64,000 nt of DNA from Stomatohabitans albus (GTDB lineage: Bacteria > Actinomycetota > Nitriliruptoria > Euzebyales > Euzebyaceae), in the NCBI RefSeq assembly GCF_036336025.1, contig NZ_JAYKKE010000002.1, positions 546,547-610,546 of the forward strand. The letters run 5' to 3'. Positions 41,155 to 50,666 of this stretch are shown here, piece after piece. The notes under the pieces are model-generated. The model was not told the DNA's origin. It saw only the letters and a program-made list of their open reading frames with translations, and searched no databases. Made by a program: the position numbers and the translations under genes. Position 1 is the stretch's first letter. The number at the start of each line of letters is the position of its first letter.

Positions 41155-42540
41155 TTAACGTCGTACTGAGATCGTACGGATATTCATAAACTCGGTCGCT
41201 CCCCACGGGCCTAGCTCGCGTCCATAACCAGAGGCTTTAATGCCCCCGAATGGCACGATGGGATGACTCAGATTTTGTGTATTTATGGCGACCATACCCG
41301 ATTCAATTCGTCTTGCGATTGCTATCCCACGCTCAGTATTACCTGAAAAGACCGTTGCGCCTAACCCAAAGGGGGTATCGTTCGCAAGTTCAACAAGCTG
41401 GTCATCGTCCTTAGCCCGCAGTAGGACAAGTACCGGGCCAAACACTTCTTCTCTCGCTGCAGGGTTCGCGGTATCCCCTACCTCTAAAACCATCGGTGCC
41501 ATCCAGGCACCAGAACGCTCAAGCGGTTTAGCGTCCATACGTACTCGCGCCCCCTGGGCAACTGCACGCTCAATCTGATCTTGCAGCTGGTCACGGAGTG
41601 CCATGGATGCCATGGGCCCCATTTCCGTTTCATCATCAAGAGGATTACCAATACGTATATTGCCGATACGTTCCAGCAGCATCGCCACCACCTGGTCATA
41701 TACGGACTCGTGGACGATCGCGCGCTTGGCGGCTGTACAGACTTGCCCACAATTGGAGAACCGAGCCGTCACGAGGGTAGTAACCGCCTGTTCGAGATCA
41801 GCGTCGTCCGTAATACAAAATGGGTCCGAACCACCAAGTTCGAGGACCGTTTTCTTTCCATAGGATCCCGCTAGCTGGGCGATATACCGTCCGGTAGGTA
41901 CGCTGCCGGTAAAGGTCACCCCCTGGATATGGTCGTGCGCGATGATTGGTTCGATCTGTTCATGCGGGATGACGAGGGTTTGGAAGACACCGCTAGGTGC
42001 GCCAGATTCACGCCAGAGGGCTTCTAATTGCAGTGCGGTGCCCGTTACACCTTCTGCGTGTTTGAGATAGACGACATTGCCACCCACTGCGTTTGGTGCG
42101 AATACCCGCATAATCTGCCATACGGGGAAATTCCAAGGCATGATGGCCAGCAACCCCCCGATAGGTGCAATGTCGATAGCGACATCCAGCCCGTCATGGT
42201 CAAGTTCCCAGTCGGCTTGATGATGAATCGTAAAATACTGCTCGGCACGGGCGGCTACTGCACGCAGCAGCGCAACACTTTTGATGATTTCGGCTTGGCC
42301 TTCTCGAATAGGTTTACCCATTTCTTTGGCCATGAGGGTGGCTAAGGATACGGTATGGGCTTCAAGTGTGTCAGCGAAGGTGTTCACAACTCGAGCGCGC
42401 TTTAACAGCGGCATATCACGCCATTCATGAATAAAGGTATCCTGACCGCGCATCAGTACCGCTTGGACATCCTCAGGCGTCGCTTGGGCATAGGTAGTCA
42501 GAATGGAATGCGAGCTGGGGTCTACTGTAGTTATCGGCAT
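41155..42540 (-). CDS. Aldehyde dehydrogenase, succinate-semialdehyde type
   Basis: 461-aa NAD(P)-dependent ALDH. PIGGLLAIMPWNFP, the glycine motif FTGSVPTGR, the catalytic glutamate in LELGGSDP, the catalytic cysteine in FSNCGQVCTAAKR, and EEVFGPVL are present. The ELGGSDP and SNCGQVCTA variants are closest to the succinate-semialdehyde (GabD/SSADH) branch, but substrate cannot be fixed from sequence. AAAGG precedes the ATG, 4 nt after the DUF389 gene stop. Confidence 0.85.
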   Translation of the reverse strand: MPITTVDPSSHSILTTYAQATPEDVQAVLMRGQDTFIHEWRDMPLLKRARVVNTFADTLEAHTVSLATLMAKEMGKPIREGQAEIIKSVALLRAVAARAEQYFTIHHQADWELDHDGLDVAIDIAPIGGLLAIMPWNFPVWQIMRVFAPNAVGGNVVYLKHAEGVTGTALQLEALWRESGAPSGVFQTLVIPHEQIEPIIAHDHIQGVTFTGSVPTGRYIAQLAGSYGKKTVLELGGSDPFCITDDADLEQAVTTLVTARFSNCGQVCTAAKRAIVHESVYDQVVAMLLERIGNIRIGNPLDDETEMGPMASMALRDQLQDQIERAVAQGARVRMDAKPLERSGAWMAPMVLEVGDTANPAAREEVFGPVLVLLRAKDDDQLVELANDTPFGLGATVFSGNTERGIAIARRIESGMVAINTQNLSHPIVPFGGIKASGYGRELGPWGATEFMNIRTISVRR

Positions 42541-42543
42541 GGG

Positions 42544-44535
42544 TTACCTTTCTGACGCTTGCGGAAGGGTCCGCACGACCGGTTCGTAGATGAACCTAAC
42601 GGCAATAGACGTGCGCGCACGAATCGCCTGAACTGCCTCATCAAGCTCGTCCTGAGTCGGCCGGTCTTCACCGATGATACGGACAATCAATTGCGGTGTT
42701 ACTGAAGAACCAGATGGTTGAATTGAAACTGAGTGATTGGGCATCAATGCATCAATCTCATTGGTTAAAAATGTCGTGCTCGTACTCCGCGACACCAAAC
42801 TAAAGGTGGTCACCGCGATAATGGCTAAGCCAAGGACTGGAACTACGAGCCACGCATTCGTGGCCTTACCATACCGGCGTATCCACTTGGGAAGAGCGTC
42901 ACGTTCTGGTTCCATGCCCAAAAATAACAACGTGGCACCAGAGGCGGCGACGATGGCCAGCACGTTGGCGAAAAACAGTACAAAGGCACCCAGGGATAGC
43001 TGAGGAAAGTGGTTGAAGGTCATGGCGGCCACACACAGTGGCGGTACTAGTGCAGCCGCAATTGCAACACCAGCACTAGCGGCAATGACACCTGGCCTGG
43101 CCAAGGCATACGCACCGACAATGCCACCAACTACCCCGATACCACAGTCCAACAGGGTCGGGCTTCCCCGCTTAATCATCTCGTCTGTTGGTGCAGTCGG
43201 TCCGATGAGTAGCGTAATGAGATAGGACGTGATAACCACAAGAAGGATTCCTTGAAGGGTTGTCAACGTACCTCGCCGTAAGGTGTCAAGATCGCCAGAG
43301 ACAAGGGCAGCACCCGTGGCAATAAGTGGCCCCATCAATGGGGCAACCAGCATTGCACCGATCAAGACGGGAACCGAGTCCGTAATCAACCCGAATACCG
43401 CCACTGCGGCACTGAGGACACTCATCCACAGATAATCAACTCCAGACGTTGCGTCCAGGCGGATCTGCCAACGCATTTCGGCCGCTTCACTGCTTGTCAG
43501 CCGTGGACGGAAGGTACGTCCACGACGACTGAAGAATCCCCTGACCCCACCTTGGCGGTCAGGAACACTCATCACGATAACTGGGCCACGTAGCTGGCTG
43601 TACAAGCTCGCAGTCGTTTGATAGCCCGTAACCGACATAGCCGACTCAGGACGAATCCCCAAAATAGTGAGATCACTCCGGGTGGCTTCGTGACTAATAC
43701 CTGACTCAGGACTCGGTCCTTTCACCACACTGGTCACGGGTTTTAACCCGCGGTCTAACGTGGCCTGTCCAATGAGGGCTTTCAAATCTTCTTGGGCACT
43801 GAACTGTGTACGTCGTCCCCCGGGACGAATCACGTGTCGTAAGACAAGTGGTATGTCAAGACCATTCGCAAGACGCGAACCTAAATCCACCATGCGCGCA
43901 GCCCCGGCATCTAAGTCAGTCGCCACAACAACGCGTTTCGGGTTAAACTCACCCTCGTGTTGCAGTCCTTCTCTGCAAATGAGCACAGGAACTTCTGCTG
44001 CAGAAATCACCTCACGGGCCAATGCCCCAATCCGTGACTTTCCATCCTCAATTTCCTCACCAGGTGTTACGTCGTGCATCACGATCATCGAACAGGTTTC
44101 GTCAATTGCAGCGTCAAGAATGCCGCGTGACCGGCTCGGCGCTTTACGCACATGGGAATCCACTTTGAGTGTCGAATCAACCTTTGAGCGCATCGTTTCA
44201 GCAAGCGCCTCCATCTGGGCGGTTACTTCTTGTTCAGCCGCTTTATCTTCATCACCTGTTCGGATGCGGGCAAGCACAATGCGTCCATTTTGACCTTCAT
44301 GCAAGAGGTTCCGAGAGAAGGAAACAAGATCTTCAATCTGTTCCAGGCTGCCAACAGGAATCAAAATACTGACAAGCCGACTTGATTCTGCTTCTTTTGC
44401 GGCCTTTTTCAGTTGGGCACGTCTTGCCTTTGAGGCACCCGCTGACGTATCGGTGTCTTCAATCGCGCCCACTCGGATAGTGCCGTGTTCGGTCCAGTAT
44501 CGAACGGTGCGCGGTGTTGGTCGTTGTTCGGGCAT
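42544..44535 (-). CDS. Membrane protein: two Usp-like domains fused to DUF389
   Basis: 663 aa. Residues ~53-188 and ~200-325 each have a UspA-like fold outline (VSILIPVGSLEQIEDLV ... VPVLICRE; KRVVVATDLDAGAARM ... PVIVMSVPD). The membrane part (~366-590, six or so helices; IGAMLVAPLMGPLIATGAAL, AIAAALVPPLCVAAM) is the DUF389 domain. The C-terminal ~65 residues are soluble. DUF389 alone is a common, uncharacterised membrane protein; the tandem Usp fusion suggests nucleotide- or stress-linked control of a transport or channel function. That is inference. Divergent from the + strand gene at 44626. Confidence 0.85.
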   Translation of the reverse strand: MPEQRPTPRTVRYWTEHGTIRVGAIEDTDTSAGASKARRAQLKKAAKEAESSRLVSILIPVGSLEQIEDLVSFSRNLLHEGQNGRIVLARIRTGDEDKAAEQEVTAQMEALAETMRSKVDSTLKVDSHVRKAPSRSRGILDAAIDETCSMIVMHDVTPGEEIEDGKSRIGALAREVISAAEVPVLICREGLQHEGEFNPKRVVVATDLDAGAARMVDLGSRLANGLDIPLVLRHVIRPGGRRTQFSAQEDLKALIGQATLDRGLKPVTSVVKGPSPESGISHEATRSDLTILGIRPESAMSVTGYQTTASLYSQLRGPVIVMSVPDRQGGVRGFFSRRGRTFRPRLTSSEAAEMRWQIRLDATSGVDYLWMSVLSAAVAVFGLITDSVPVLIGAMLVAPLMGPLIATGAALVSGDLDTLRRGTLTTLQGILLVVITSYLITLLIGPTAPTDEMIKRGSPTLLDCGIGVVGGIVGAYALARPGVIAASAGVAIAAALVPPLCVAAMTFNHFPQLSLGAFVLFFANVLAIVAASGATLLFLGMEPERDALPKWIRRYGKATNAWLVVPVLGLAIIAVTTFSLVSRSTSTTFLTNEIDALMPNHSVSIQPSGSSVTPQLIVRIIGEDRPTQDELDEAVQAIRARTSIAVRFIYEPVVRTLPQASER

Positions 44536-44625
44536 GGGCCCTATGCTCTAGTCCCATCTCTTGTTTTGCATCTCCTTTACATACCCTTTTTGGCTAGTCC
44601 TTGGCATCCTGGTAACCTGCAGGCA

Positions 44626-45339
44626 ATGAATCTGGGAGAAATTTGGCGCTACTTTAAATGGCCGATCACCATCGCTGTGATGGTAATCGTCGGGTTGGCT
44701 TCTTGGGCACTGCTTAAAGCCACCTGGAAAGACATGTTCCTTATTGATGCGAGTCAATCATCCGTCTTGGGTGGACAGAAGTCCGAACAGACCGAAGAAC
44801 CCAAAGCCGCTGATGCCTCTATCGTTCAGCCAGGTACCGGACCGGTGGCTGATGCCAATCAAAAGGCAATAGCGGCATTTGGTGTTAGTGAGGGCAAGGT
44901 TGTACCCAAAGCCGATGGCTACTCAATCTCGGATCAACCGTTGAACCGGATGGTTGTCGCCTTTGACGTACCTGCAGGGAATCCTGCTTGTGTGGCCAGC
45001 CTTGAAGTTGCAATGAAGGTACAAAAGGCAAAAGGTCAAGTTGTCCTTGGTGTATTCCCGTCCAAGGTCACCACGCCTCAAAACGTCAACCCCGGTGATG
45101 ACCAAGAGAGTGATTTGACCTTAAGCCCGAGGGCCATGAGCCTGAATGCATTAGGCAACCCCGGCGATTTCAAAGCTGATATCACCGCCCATTTTGCGGA
45201 CTGGTTCACGATGAACCACCCGGCAGGTACCCCGTTCACCCTCACCCTGGCCCCAGCCGAAGCCATTGAACCAGGCGATGAAGTCGTCATTAGTTCTACG
45301 CCAACGTTGAATGTAAAGGGCACACCTGGGTGTCAGTAG
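44626..45339 (+). CDS. Secreted or membrane-anchored protein, unrecognised
   Basis: 237 aa. N-terminal membrane helix at about residues 11-31 (WPITIAVMVIVGLASWALL), then a short Pro/Glu linker and a ~165-residue extracytoplasmic domain with alternating beta-like stretches (NRMVVAFDVPAGNPACVASLEV ... TPFTLTLAPAEAIEPGDEVVISS). Two cysteines (ACV and the terminal GCQ) could form a disulfide. It reads like a small beta-sandwich. I know no family. ATG 44626 is preferred over a start 47 codons earlier, which would begin inside the divergent gene. Confidence 0.65.
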   Translation: MNLGEIWRYFKWPITIAVMVIVGLASWALLKATWKDMFLIDASQSSVLGGQKSEQTEEPKAADASIVQPGTGPVADANQKAIAAFGVSEGKVVPKADGYSISDQPLNRMVVAFDVPAGNPACVASLEVAMKVQKAKGQVVLGVFPSKVTTPQNVNPGDDQESDLTLSPRAMSLNALGNPGDFKADITAHFADWFTMNHPAGTPFTLTLAPAEAIEPGDEVVISSTPTLNVKGTPGCQ

Positions 45340-45409
45340 CCCACCACGACCGTATGACAAGGTGAGTCGGCCGAACTTCTGCTCTCACCGATCACCCGAT
45401 TCCATTTGA

Positions 45410-45439
45410 ATAAACGGAACCGTTTACGGTTCCGTTTAT
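45410..45439. terminator. Bidirectional terminator
   Basis: A 30-nt perfect palindrome: ATAAACGGAACCGT and its complement around a 2-nt centre. It lies between the + strand gene (ends 45339) and der (ends 45447), and has T-rich sequence on both sides. Confidence 0.8.
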
Positions 45440-45446
45440 CGTTCCG

Positions 45447-46829
45447 CTATTGCTGCTCGCGCTGTTTAATAACCACTTTCATCCGTAATGGGGTTCCGGT
45501 AAAGTCGAAGGTTTCGCGTAATTTGCGTTCCAGGTAGCGAACATATTGGTCACTGGGTCGCTGGTTACAAAAGAGGCGGAACGTTGGCGGGGCTGCTGAC
45601 ACCTGGGTGATATAGCGAATCTTCAATGGACGATGGTTTTGCCCCAGCGGGGGTGGTGTCGCCGTCAATGCATCGGTCAACCAGGTATTGAGTCTTGCCG
45701 TGGGGATGCGCTGATGCCAGTGTTGCTCAGCAAGAGCAATGTCATCAAAGAGGCGGCCTACTCCACGTCCAGATATGGCACTGATTCGCCGCATGGGTGC
45801 ATAGTGCAAGAACCCTAATAAGCGTTCGCGTTCGCGCAGCATCTCATGTTGGCGATCCTCATCAACACGGTCCCACTTATTAGGTACAAGGACAACGGCA
45901 CGTCCTGAGTCGGCGATCTCACGGGCAAGTTTTTGTTCTTGCTGGCCGATCGGTTCACTTGCGTCAAAGAGGAGACATGCAACCGAGGCACGTTCGAGTT
46001 GTTTGCGTGTCCGTACCGTGGAATAAAACTCGGTTGAATCTAATGCGCCTTGGTTCTTGCGCAAGCCAGCCGTATCAATCAATCGCCACGTTCGCGTGCC
46101 GGTTTCCCCAGCCACTTCAATTAGGGTGTCAACTGGGTCACGAGTTGTTCCTGGTACATCATCAACAATGACACGCTCATGGCCAACCATGAAGTTAAAT
46201 AAACTTGATTTTCCGACATTTGGCCGGCCAATGAGGGCAATACCAGGCACGGCAAAGGCATCCTCTTTAGGGCGATCAAAGGCACCTGCTGCGGTCAGTT
46301 CAGCCACAACCATATCCAATAAATCACCCGAACCCATGCCATGGAGGGCACTCATCAGATAGGGCTCGCCGAGTCCCAGGCTCCAGGCTTCAGCTAATAC
46401 TGCCCCCCGTTCAAGCTCTTTAACATGGTCGGCTTTATTGAGGACGAGCCGAACAGGTGCCCCTGCACTGCGTAGCCAATTGGCAACTGCTTCATCATCA
46501 CTGGTAATACCAACACTGGCATCCATGAGAAACAAAACGAGATCTGCCTCGGTGAGACTCTCTTCTGCCTGTGCACTAATGAGGGCATCCATGCGCGTCC
46601 GTTCGGGACTCCAATTAGGCGTCCAGCCACCCGTATCGATAACGGTGAAATGATTGCCAAGCCACTCTGCCGGGTGAAAGCTCCGGTCACGTGTTACCCC
46701 TGGGAGTTCTTGCACAATCGCGTCTTTACGCCCAACAATGCGGTTCACCAACGTAGATTTACCCACATTTGGTCGGCCCACAATTGCTACCGTTGCACCG
46801 CCTACTTGCCGTGCTTTCCAACTCCGCAT
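45447..46829 (-). CDS. der: Ribosome-assembly GTPase Der (EngA)
   Basis: 460-aa protein with two GTPase domains in tandem and a C-terminal KH-like domain, acting in 50S assembly. Both G1 motifs (GRPNVGKST near residue 18; GRPNVGKSS near 206), G3 (DTGGW and DTAGL), G4 (NKADH and NKWD) and the end KIRYITQVSAAPPTFRLF are present. GGGAGGA 6 nt before ATG. It ends the operon that starts at xerD. Confidence 0.97.
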   Translation of the reverse strand: MRSWKARQVGGATVAIVGRPNVGKSTLVNRIVGRKDAIVQELPGVTRDRSFHPAEWLGNHFTVIDTGGWTPNWSPERTRMDALISAQAEESLTEADLVLFLMDASVGITSDDEAVANWLRSAGAPVRLVLNKADHVKELERGAVLAEAWSLGLGEPYLMSALHGMGSGDLLDMVVAELTAAGAFDRPKEDAFAVPGIALIGRPNVGKSSLFNFMVGHERVIVDDVPGTTRDPVDTLIEVAGETGTRTWRLIDTAGLRKNQGALDSTEFYSTVRTRKQLERASVACLLFDASEPIGQQEQKLAREIADSGRAVVLVPNKWDRVDEDRQHEMLRERERLLGFLHYAPMRRISAISGRGVGRLFDDIALAEQHWHQRIPTARLNTWLTDALTATPPPLGQNHRPLKIRYITQVSAAPPTFRLFCNQRPSDQYVRYLERKLRETFDFTGTPLRMKVVIKQREQQ

Positions 46830-46904
46830 GGGTCCTCCCTAAACAATACTGAGGAACCCAGTCTGCCTGTTCCACCCATTCCCACATTGAGCGAACCGTT
46901 GGCG

Positions 46905-47531
46905 TTACGAGGGTGTGCTTGTCCGTTGAACGATCTCTTCAACTACGGCATCTATCGGCATCGCCGTTGTATCGATGACAATCGCATGTGCATGGCGGGT
47001 CATTTGTTGTGCATCAGCATGATCTCGGCGGATTAAATCCTGTTCATACCAGTCAATCCGATCACACTCACCCATTTCCTTGGCACGACGACAGGCGCGT
47101 TCATGCACATCAGCGGTCAACCATATCTTGACATCAGCGTGGGGCGCGATAACCGTGGCACCGTCACGTCCGTCAATCACACCCCCCGCTGCAGCGAGTT
47201 CGGCACGCATCGGAGTTAGCAGCCACGCCCGAACCGCTTGATTCTGTGCAATCTTATACACCACCAAGGTGACCCGTTGACTGCGAATCACCGCCTCGAC
47301 ATCTGAACCGTTGAGGTAGCTCCGACCCTCCTGACGGGTATAAGTGTTGCGGCTGACCTCAGCCATAACCGCGTCAGGATCATCCAGGTCAGTTCCAGCA
47401 TTCAGGCAGGCCAAGGTTGCCATACGGTAGTACGCACCTGAATCAAGGTGGGGAACACCAAGTTTGGCGGCAACTAATTTGGCCACCGTAGATTTTCCAG
47501 ACCCGGCAGGTCCGTCAATCGTGACAATCAC
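46905..47531 (-). CDS. cmk: Cytidylate kinase
   Basis: 208-aa nucleoside monophosphate kinase that phosphorylates CMP/dCMP. N-terminal DGPAGSGKSTVAKLVA (P-loop), HLDSGAYYRMATLACL, IDGRDGATVIAPHADVKIWLTADVHERACRRAKEM (shown by ends IDGRDG and RRAKEM). GTG start overlaps the aroA stop by 4 nt. Located upstream of der as in many actinobacteria. Confidence 0.95.
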   Translation of the reverse strand: MIVTIDGPAGSGKSTVAKLVAAKLGVPHLDSGAYYRMATLACLNAGTDLDDPDAVMAEVSRNTYTRQEGRSYLNGSDVEAVIRSQRVTLVVYKIAQNQAVRAWLLTPMRAELAAAGGVIDGRDGATVIAPHADVKIWLTADVHERACRRAKEMGECDRIDWYEQDLIRRDHADAQQMTRHAHAIVIDTTAMPIDAVVEEIVQRTSTPS

Positions 47532-48820
47532 ACGCGTCCTTGCAGGTGAGCCAACGTGTCAAAGAATAAGGGATAGGTTTTTTGGACGCAGTCGGGTTGC
47601 ACAAATGTGATACCTGCAAGCCGAACACCAATAGCGCTCAACCCCATGGCCATACGGTGGTCATGATGGGTATCAACCACTGTTGGGGTGAGTTGGGTGA
47701 CCCCGGTCACATCCAACCCGTCAGGATGTTCAACCACGGGTATCCCCAGCTTGGAAAACTCGTTAGCAACGGCCCATATCCGGTCAACTTCATGGCCACG
47801 AGCAACCTGGGCCCCACGAATCTGTGTCGTTCCCTCAGCCACTGCAGCGATTGCCGCGACCGTAGCGATTTGGTCCGGCATTTCAGATAAATCAACGAAC
47901 CCTGGGGATACTGGCCGTGTCGGTCCAGTAATCGTGGTTGCGGGATACTGCCGTTCAATTGTTGCGCCAAATGCCTCAAAGACATCTGCCATATCTGCAT
48001 CCCCTTGCAAGGTGGGTTGCGTATTGGTGATCGTCAGTGAACCACCTGTGGTTACAGCTAGGGCTAAGAGGTGGGCAGCGGCCGATGCGTCATATTCGAT
48101 CGTCATTTCTTGACCGAGATACATCTGGTGGGCTTCAACTACCCATCCCCCATCGATTTCTTGGGCATAGGCACCCCAGTCACGCATCGCGCTGAGGGTC
48201 AAATCAATATACTTTTCCGCATAATCACCGCTCACCGTAATTGTGGTATTGCTATCAGCCATGGGAGCGGCCAGCAACACGGCTGACGCGAACTGACTTG
48301 ATGCGGTCACATCAATATCGGCGTGCCCTCCCGCAAGTCCCCCACCAACACGAACTGGTGCAAATCCACCTTCTTGAGCAGCAACGGTGGCCCCTAATCG
48401 CTGCAACGCATCAATCAACCCGGCAAGTGGTCGCCGTAGCAATGGTGGCTGTCCAGTAAGCGTGACCGGACCTTCAGCCAAGCAAGCTGCCGCCATCCCA
48501 AACCGCATCGTTGTTCCCGATAACCGGCAGTCAATGTGATGGTCAGGTGTCATTGGCTTCCCAGCAACCCCATCGATGCTCCAGGTGGCTGGGTCGTCGT
48601 CATGTACCGTCGCACCCAGTGCACGGATCAAGGACACCATGGCTGCAGAATCATCACTCACCAGTGGATTGTGCAATGTGGACCGACCACTTGCGAGACC
48701 AGCAAGCAAGAGTGCGCGGTTCGTGACCGACTTCGAGCTCGGGGCTGCCACCTCCCCAGAAACAGGGCCAGGAACAATTGTTAATGTGGACTGGGTACTA
48801 GGAGGTTCACTCGTTTTCAT
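47528..48820 (-). CDS. aroA: 3-phosphoshikimate 1-carboxyvinyltransferase (EPSP synthase)
   Basis: 430-aa enzyme of the shikimate pathway that joins shikimate-3-phosphate and PEP. Class motifs: APSSKSVTNRALLLAGLASG (PEP/S3P lysine), LSGTTMRFGMA, GQPPLLRRPLAGLIDALQ (GEP-like), VTASSQFASAVLLAAP, and the C-terminal DTHHDHRMAMGLSAIG. The LSGTTMRF variant of the usual NAGT-R motif is typical of actinobacterial AroA. It overlaps tyrA by 4 nt and cmk by 4 nt. Confidence 0.95.
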   Translation of the reverse strand: MKTSEPPSTQSTLTIVPGPVSGEVAAPSSKSVTNRALLLAGLASGRSTLHNPLVSDDSAAMVSLIRALGATVHDDDPATWSIDGVAGKPMTPDHHIDCRLSGTTMRFGMAAACLAEGPVTLTGQPPLLRRPLAGLIDALQRLGATVAAQEGGFAPVRVGGGLAGGHADIDVTASSQFASAVLLAAPMADSNTTITVSGDYAEKYIDLTLSAMRDWGAYAQEIDGGWVVEAHQMYLGQEMTIEYDASAAAHLLALAVTTGGSLTITNTQPTLQGDADMADVFEAFGATIERQYPATTITGPTRPVSPGFVDLSEMPDQIATVAAIAAVAEGTTQIRGAQVARGHEVDRIWAVANEFSKLGIPVVEHPDGLDVTGVTQLTPTVVDTHHDHRMAMGLSAIGVRLAGITFVQPDCVQKTYPLFFDTLAHLQGRV

Positions 48821-49908
48821 AGGTTCCGTTCAAACACACTATAACCGCACGCTTTTAACGCTTCGGCACCACGACGGGCATCCTCTGCACAGGATACGGT
48901 CAATCGCATCCGACCACGACCACCTTCTGGGGCGTGTGTAATACCAAAGTCTTCGATATTAATCCCTAACTCACCCATAATCCTCGTGATTTCAGCTAGG
49001 GATCCTGGTTGATCTGGTAAGACGATCCGTAATTCAACCCATTGACCGGTATGACTGGCTTTACCCGGCAGGGAACGACGAGCCTCACGGGCACCGCTAA
49101 GAAATGTTCGCATGCCATCAACGTCATCATCGTGTAATAACATACGTATCTGCCCAAGGCGCGCACCAAATTCATCAAGGACTTCCATGATGGCCTGTTT
49201 ATTGGCGAACGCGATATCTAGCCACAAGTCCGCATCACTTGCGGCAACACGGGTTGCATCTCGGAATCCACCCGCAGCGAGGAGTAAGAGTTGGGCGTGT
49301 TGTCGTTTGGCCCGATCGGCGGCCAACGTCATCAAGGTTGATGCCGCCATTTGTGGCAGATGGCTAACAATTGCGACAAGACGATCATGTTCATGGGGGC
49401 TGACAATAACGACACGAGCACCAAGACCTTCAATGAGGTTGCGCATGATTTCTATGGTTGCGTGCGTAGTTGTTTCAGTAGGGGTCAACAGCCATGTTGC
49501 AGCTACAAAAAGATCCGGTAGTGCAGCTTTTGCCCCCCGTTCATGGCTACCAGCCATGGGGTGTCCCCCAATGACATCAACACCCTCAGGCACGTAAGCG
49601 ACCATCGTGGCAACGACATCGCGCTTCACGCTGGCAATGTCCGTCACGATCATGCCTGGACGCAAATATGGTCCAATCTCACTCATGACTGCGGCAATTG
49701 CACTGGGTGGAACCGCGAGCACAACAAGGTCCACTTCCCCTATCTGACTGGGCGTGATCGTCGCATCAATCGCACCGCTATGCAGGGCTTGGTGCTCATC
49801 ATCATCGTTGCTATCCCAACCGACGATGCGATCAATCGGGGCGATCGTATGTAACGCCAAACCAAGACTGGCACCTATCAGACCAGTACCAATAATGGCG
49901 ACGTCCAT
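48817..49908 (-). CDS. tyrA: Prephenate dehydrogenase with C-terminal ACT domain
   Basis: 363 aa. N-terminal NAD-binding fold (IIGTGLIGASLGLAL), GGHPMAGSHERG at the active site, and the helical domain ending LHDDDVDGMRTFL. An ACT domain (~285-363, VELRIVLPDQPGSLAEITRIM) likely binds tyrosine for feedback control. It makes 4-hydroxyphenylpyruvate from prephenate, downstream of chorismate mutase (30211). TGATG overlap with rluB stop. Confidence 0.94.
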   Translation of the reverse strand: MDVAIIGTGLIGASLGLALHTIAPIDRIVGWDSNDDDEHQALHSGAIDATITPSQIGEVDLVVLAVPPSAIAAVMSEIGPYLRPGMIVTDIASVKRDVVATMVAYVPEGVDVIGGHPMAGSHERGAKAALPDLFVAATWLLTPTETTTHATIEIMRNLIEGLGARVVIVSPHEHDRLVAIVSHLPQMAASTLMTLAADRAKRQHAQLLLLAAGGFRDATRVAASDADLWLDIAFANKQAIMEVLDEFGARLGQIRMLLHDDDVDGMRTFLSGAREARRSLPGKASHTGQWVELRIVLPDQPGSLAEITRIMGELGINIEDFGITHAPEGGRGRMRLTVSCAEDARRGAEALKACGYSVFERNL

Positions 49909-50636
49909 CAGGCTGCTCCCATCCCAACCTGGGCGTACAGCGCACCAAGTTCTTGGCTATTGAGTAGCCGGGTTTTGCCTTGTCCCATATTGCCCAGGTG
50001 TACCGGACCAATCTTCGTACGGACAAGGGCTTCAAGCGGAAGGTTAACCGCAGCCATCATCCGACGGACTTGTCGATTACGACCCTCGTTAATCACAATC
50101 TCAACCAGTGACCGGGTTTGATCTGCAATACGAACTTGCGCTTTCACCGCCGTAGCTAGGCCGTCATCAAGTTCAACCCCGGCCAGCAGGTCACGAATTG
50201 CTGGTTTGGGTACAGGACCACGAATTTGGCACATATACGTTTTTTCAACGTGATAGCGTGGATGGGTTATCCGGTTGGCAAACTCACCATCATTGGTGAG
50301 CAACAACAACCCAGATGTATCCATATCAAGGCGACCAACCGGGTACACCCTCGGTTTGGGTGGCATAAAGTCCATCACCGTTGGACGGCCTTGGGGATCA
50401 TCTGCAGTCGTAACCACACCAACAGGCTTGTTGAAGGCCAGATAGACCAAATCAGTATTGACTTTGATGCGTTCACCATCAACGGCCACGATTTGAGCCT
50501 TGGGATCAGCTTTATCACCCAATGTTGCTACCTTGCCATCAACGGTGACACGGCCTTGAATAATCAGTTCTTCACTGGCCCTCCGGCTTGCGATGCCAGC
50601 CTGAGAAAGCAGTTTTTGCAGGCGTTCAGCACCCAT
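49908..50636 (-). CDS. rluB: Pseudouridine synthase RluB/RsuA family
   Basis: 242-aa enzyme with an N-terminal S4 domain (ERLQKLLSQAGIASRRASEELI) and catalytic domain with GRLDMDTSGLLLLTNDG (catalytic Asp). Likely modifies 23S rRNA U2605. AAAGGAG 8 nt before ATG. Between scpB and tyrA as in related clusters (Rv1711). Confidence 0.94.
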   Translation of the reverse strand: MGAERLQKLLSQAGIASRRASEELIIQGRVTVDGKVATLGDKADPKAQIVAVDGERIKVNTDLVYLAFNKPVGVVTTADDPQGRPTVMDFMPPKPRVYPVGRLDMDTSGLLLLTNDGEFANRITHPRYHVEKTYMCQIRGPVPKPAIRDLLAGVELDDGLATAVKAQVRIADQTRSLVEIVINEGRNRQVRRMMAAVNLPLEALVRTKIGPVHLGNMGQGKTRLLNSQELGALYAQVGMGAA

Positions 50637-50666
50637 GGTCAGACTCCTTTATGTGAAGGCCCCACC

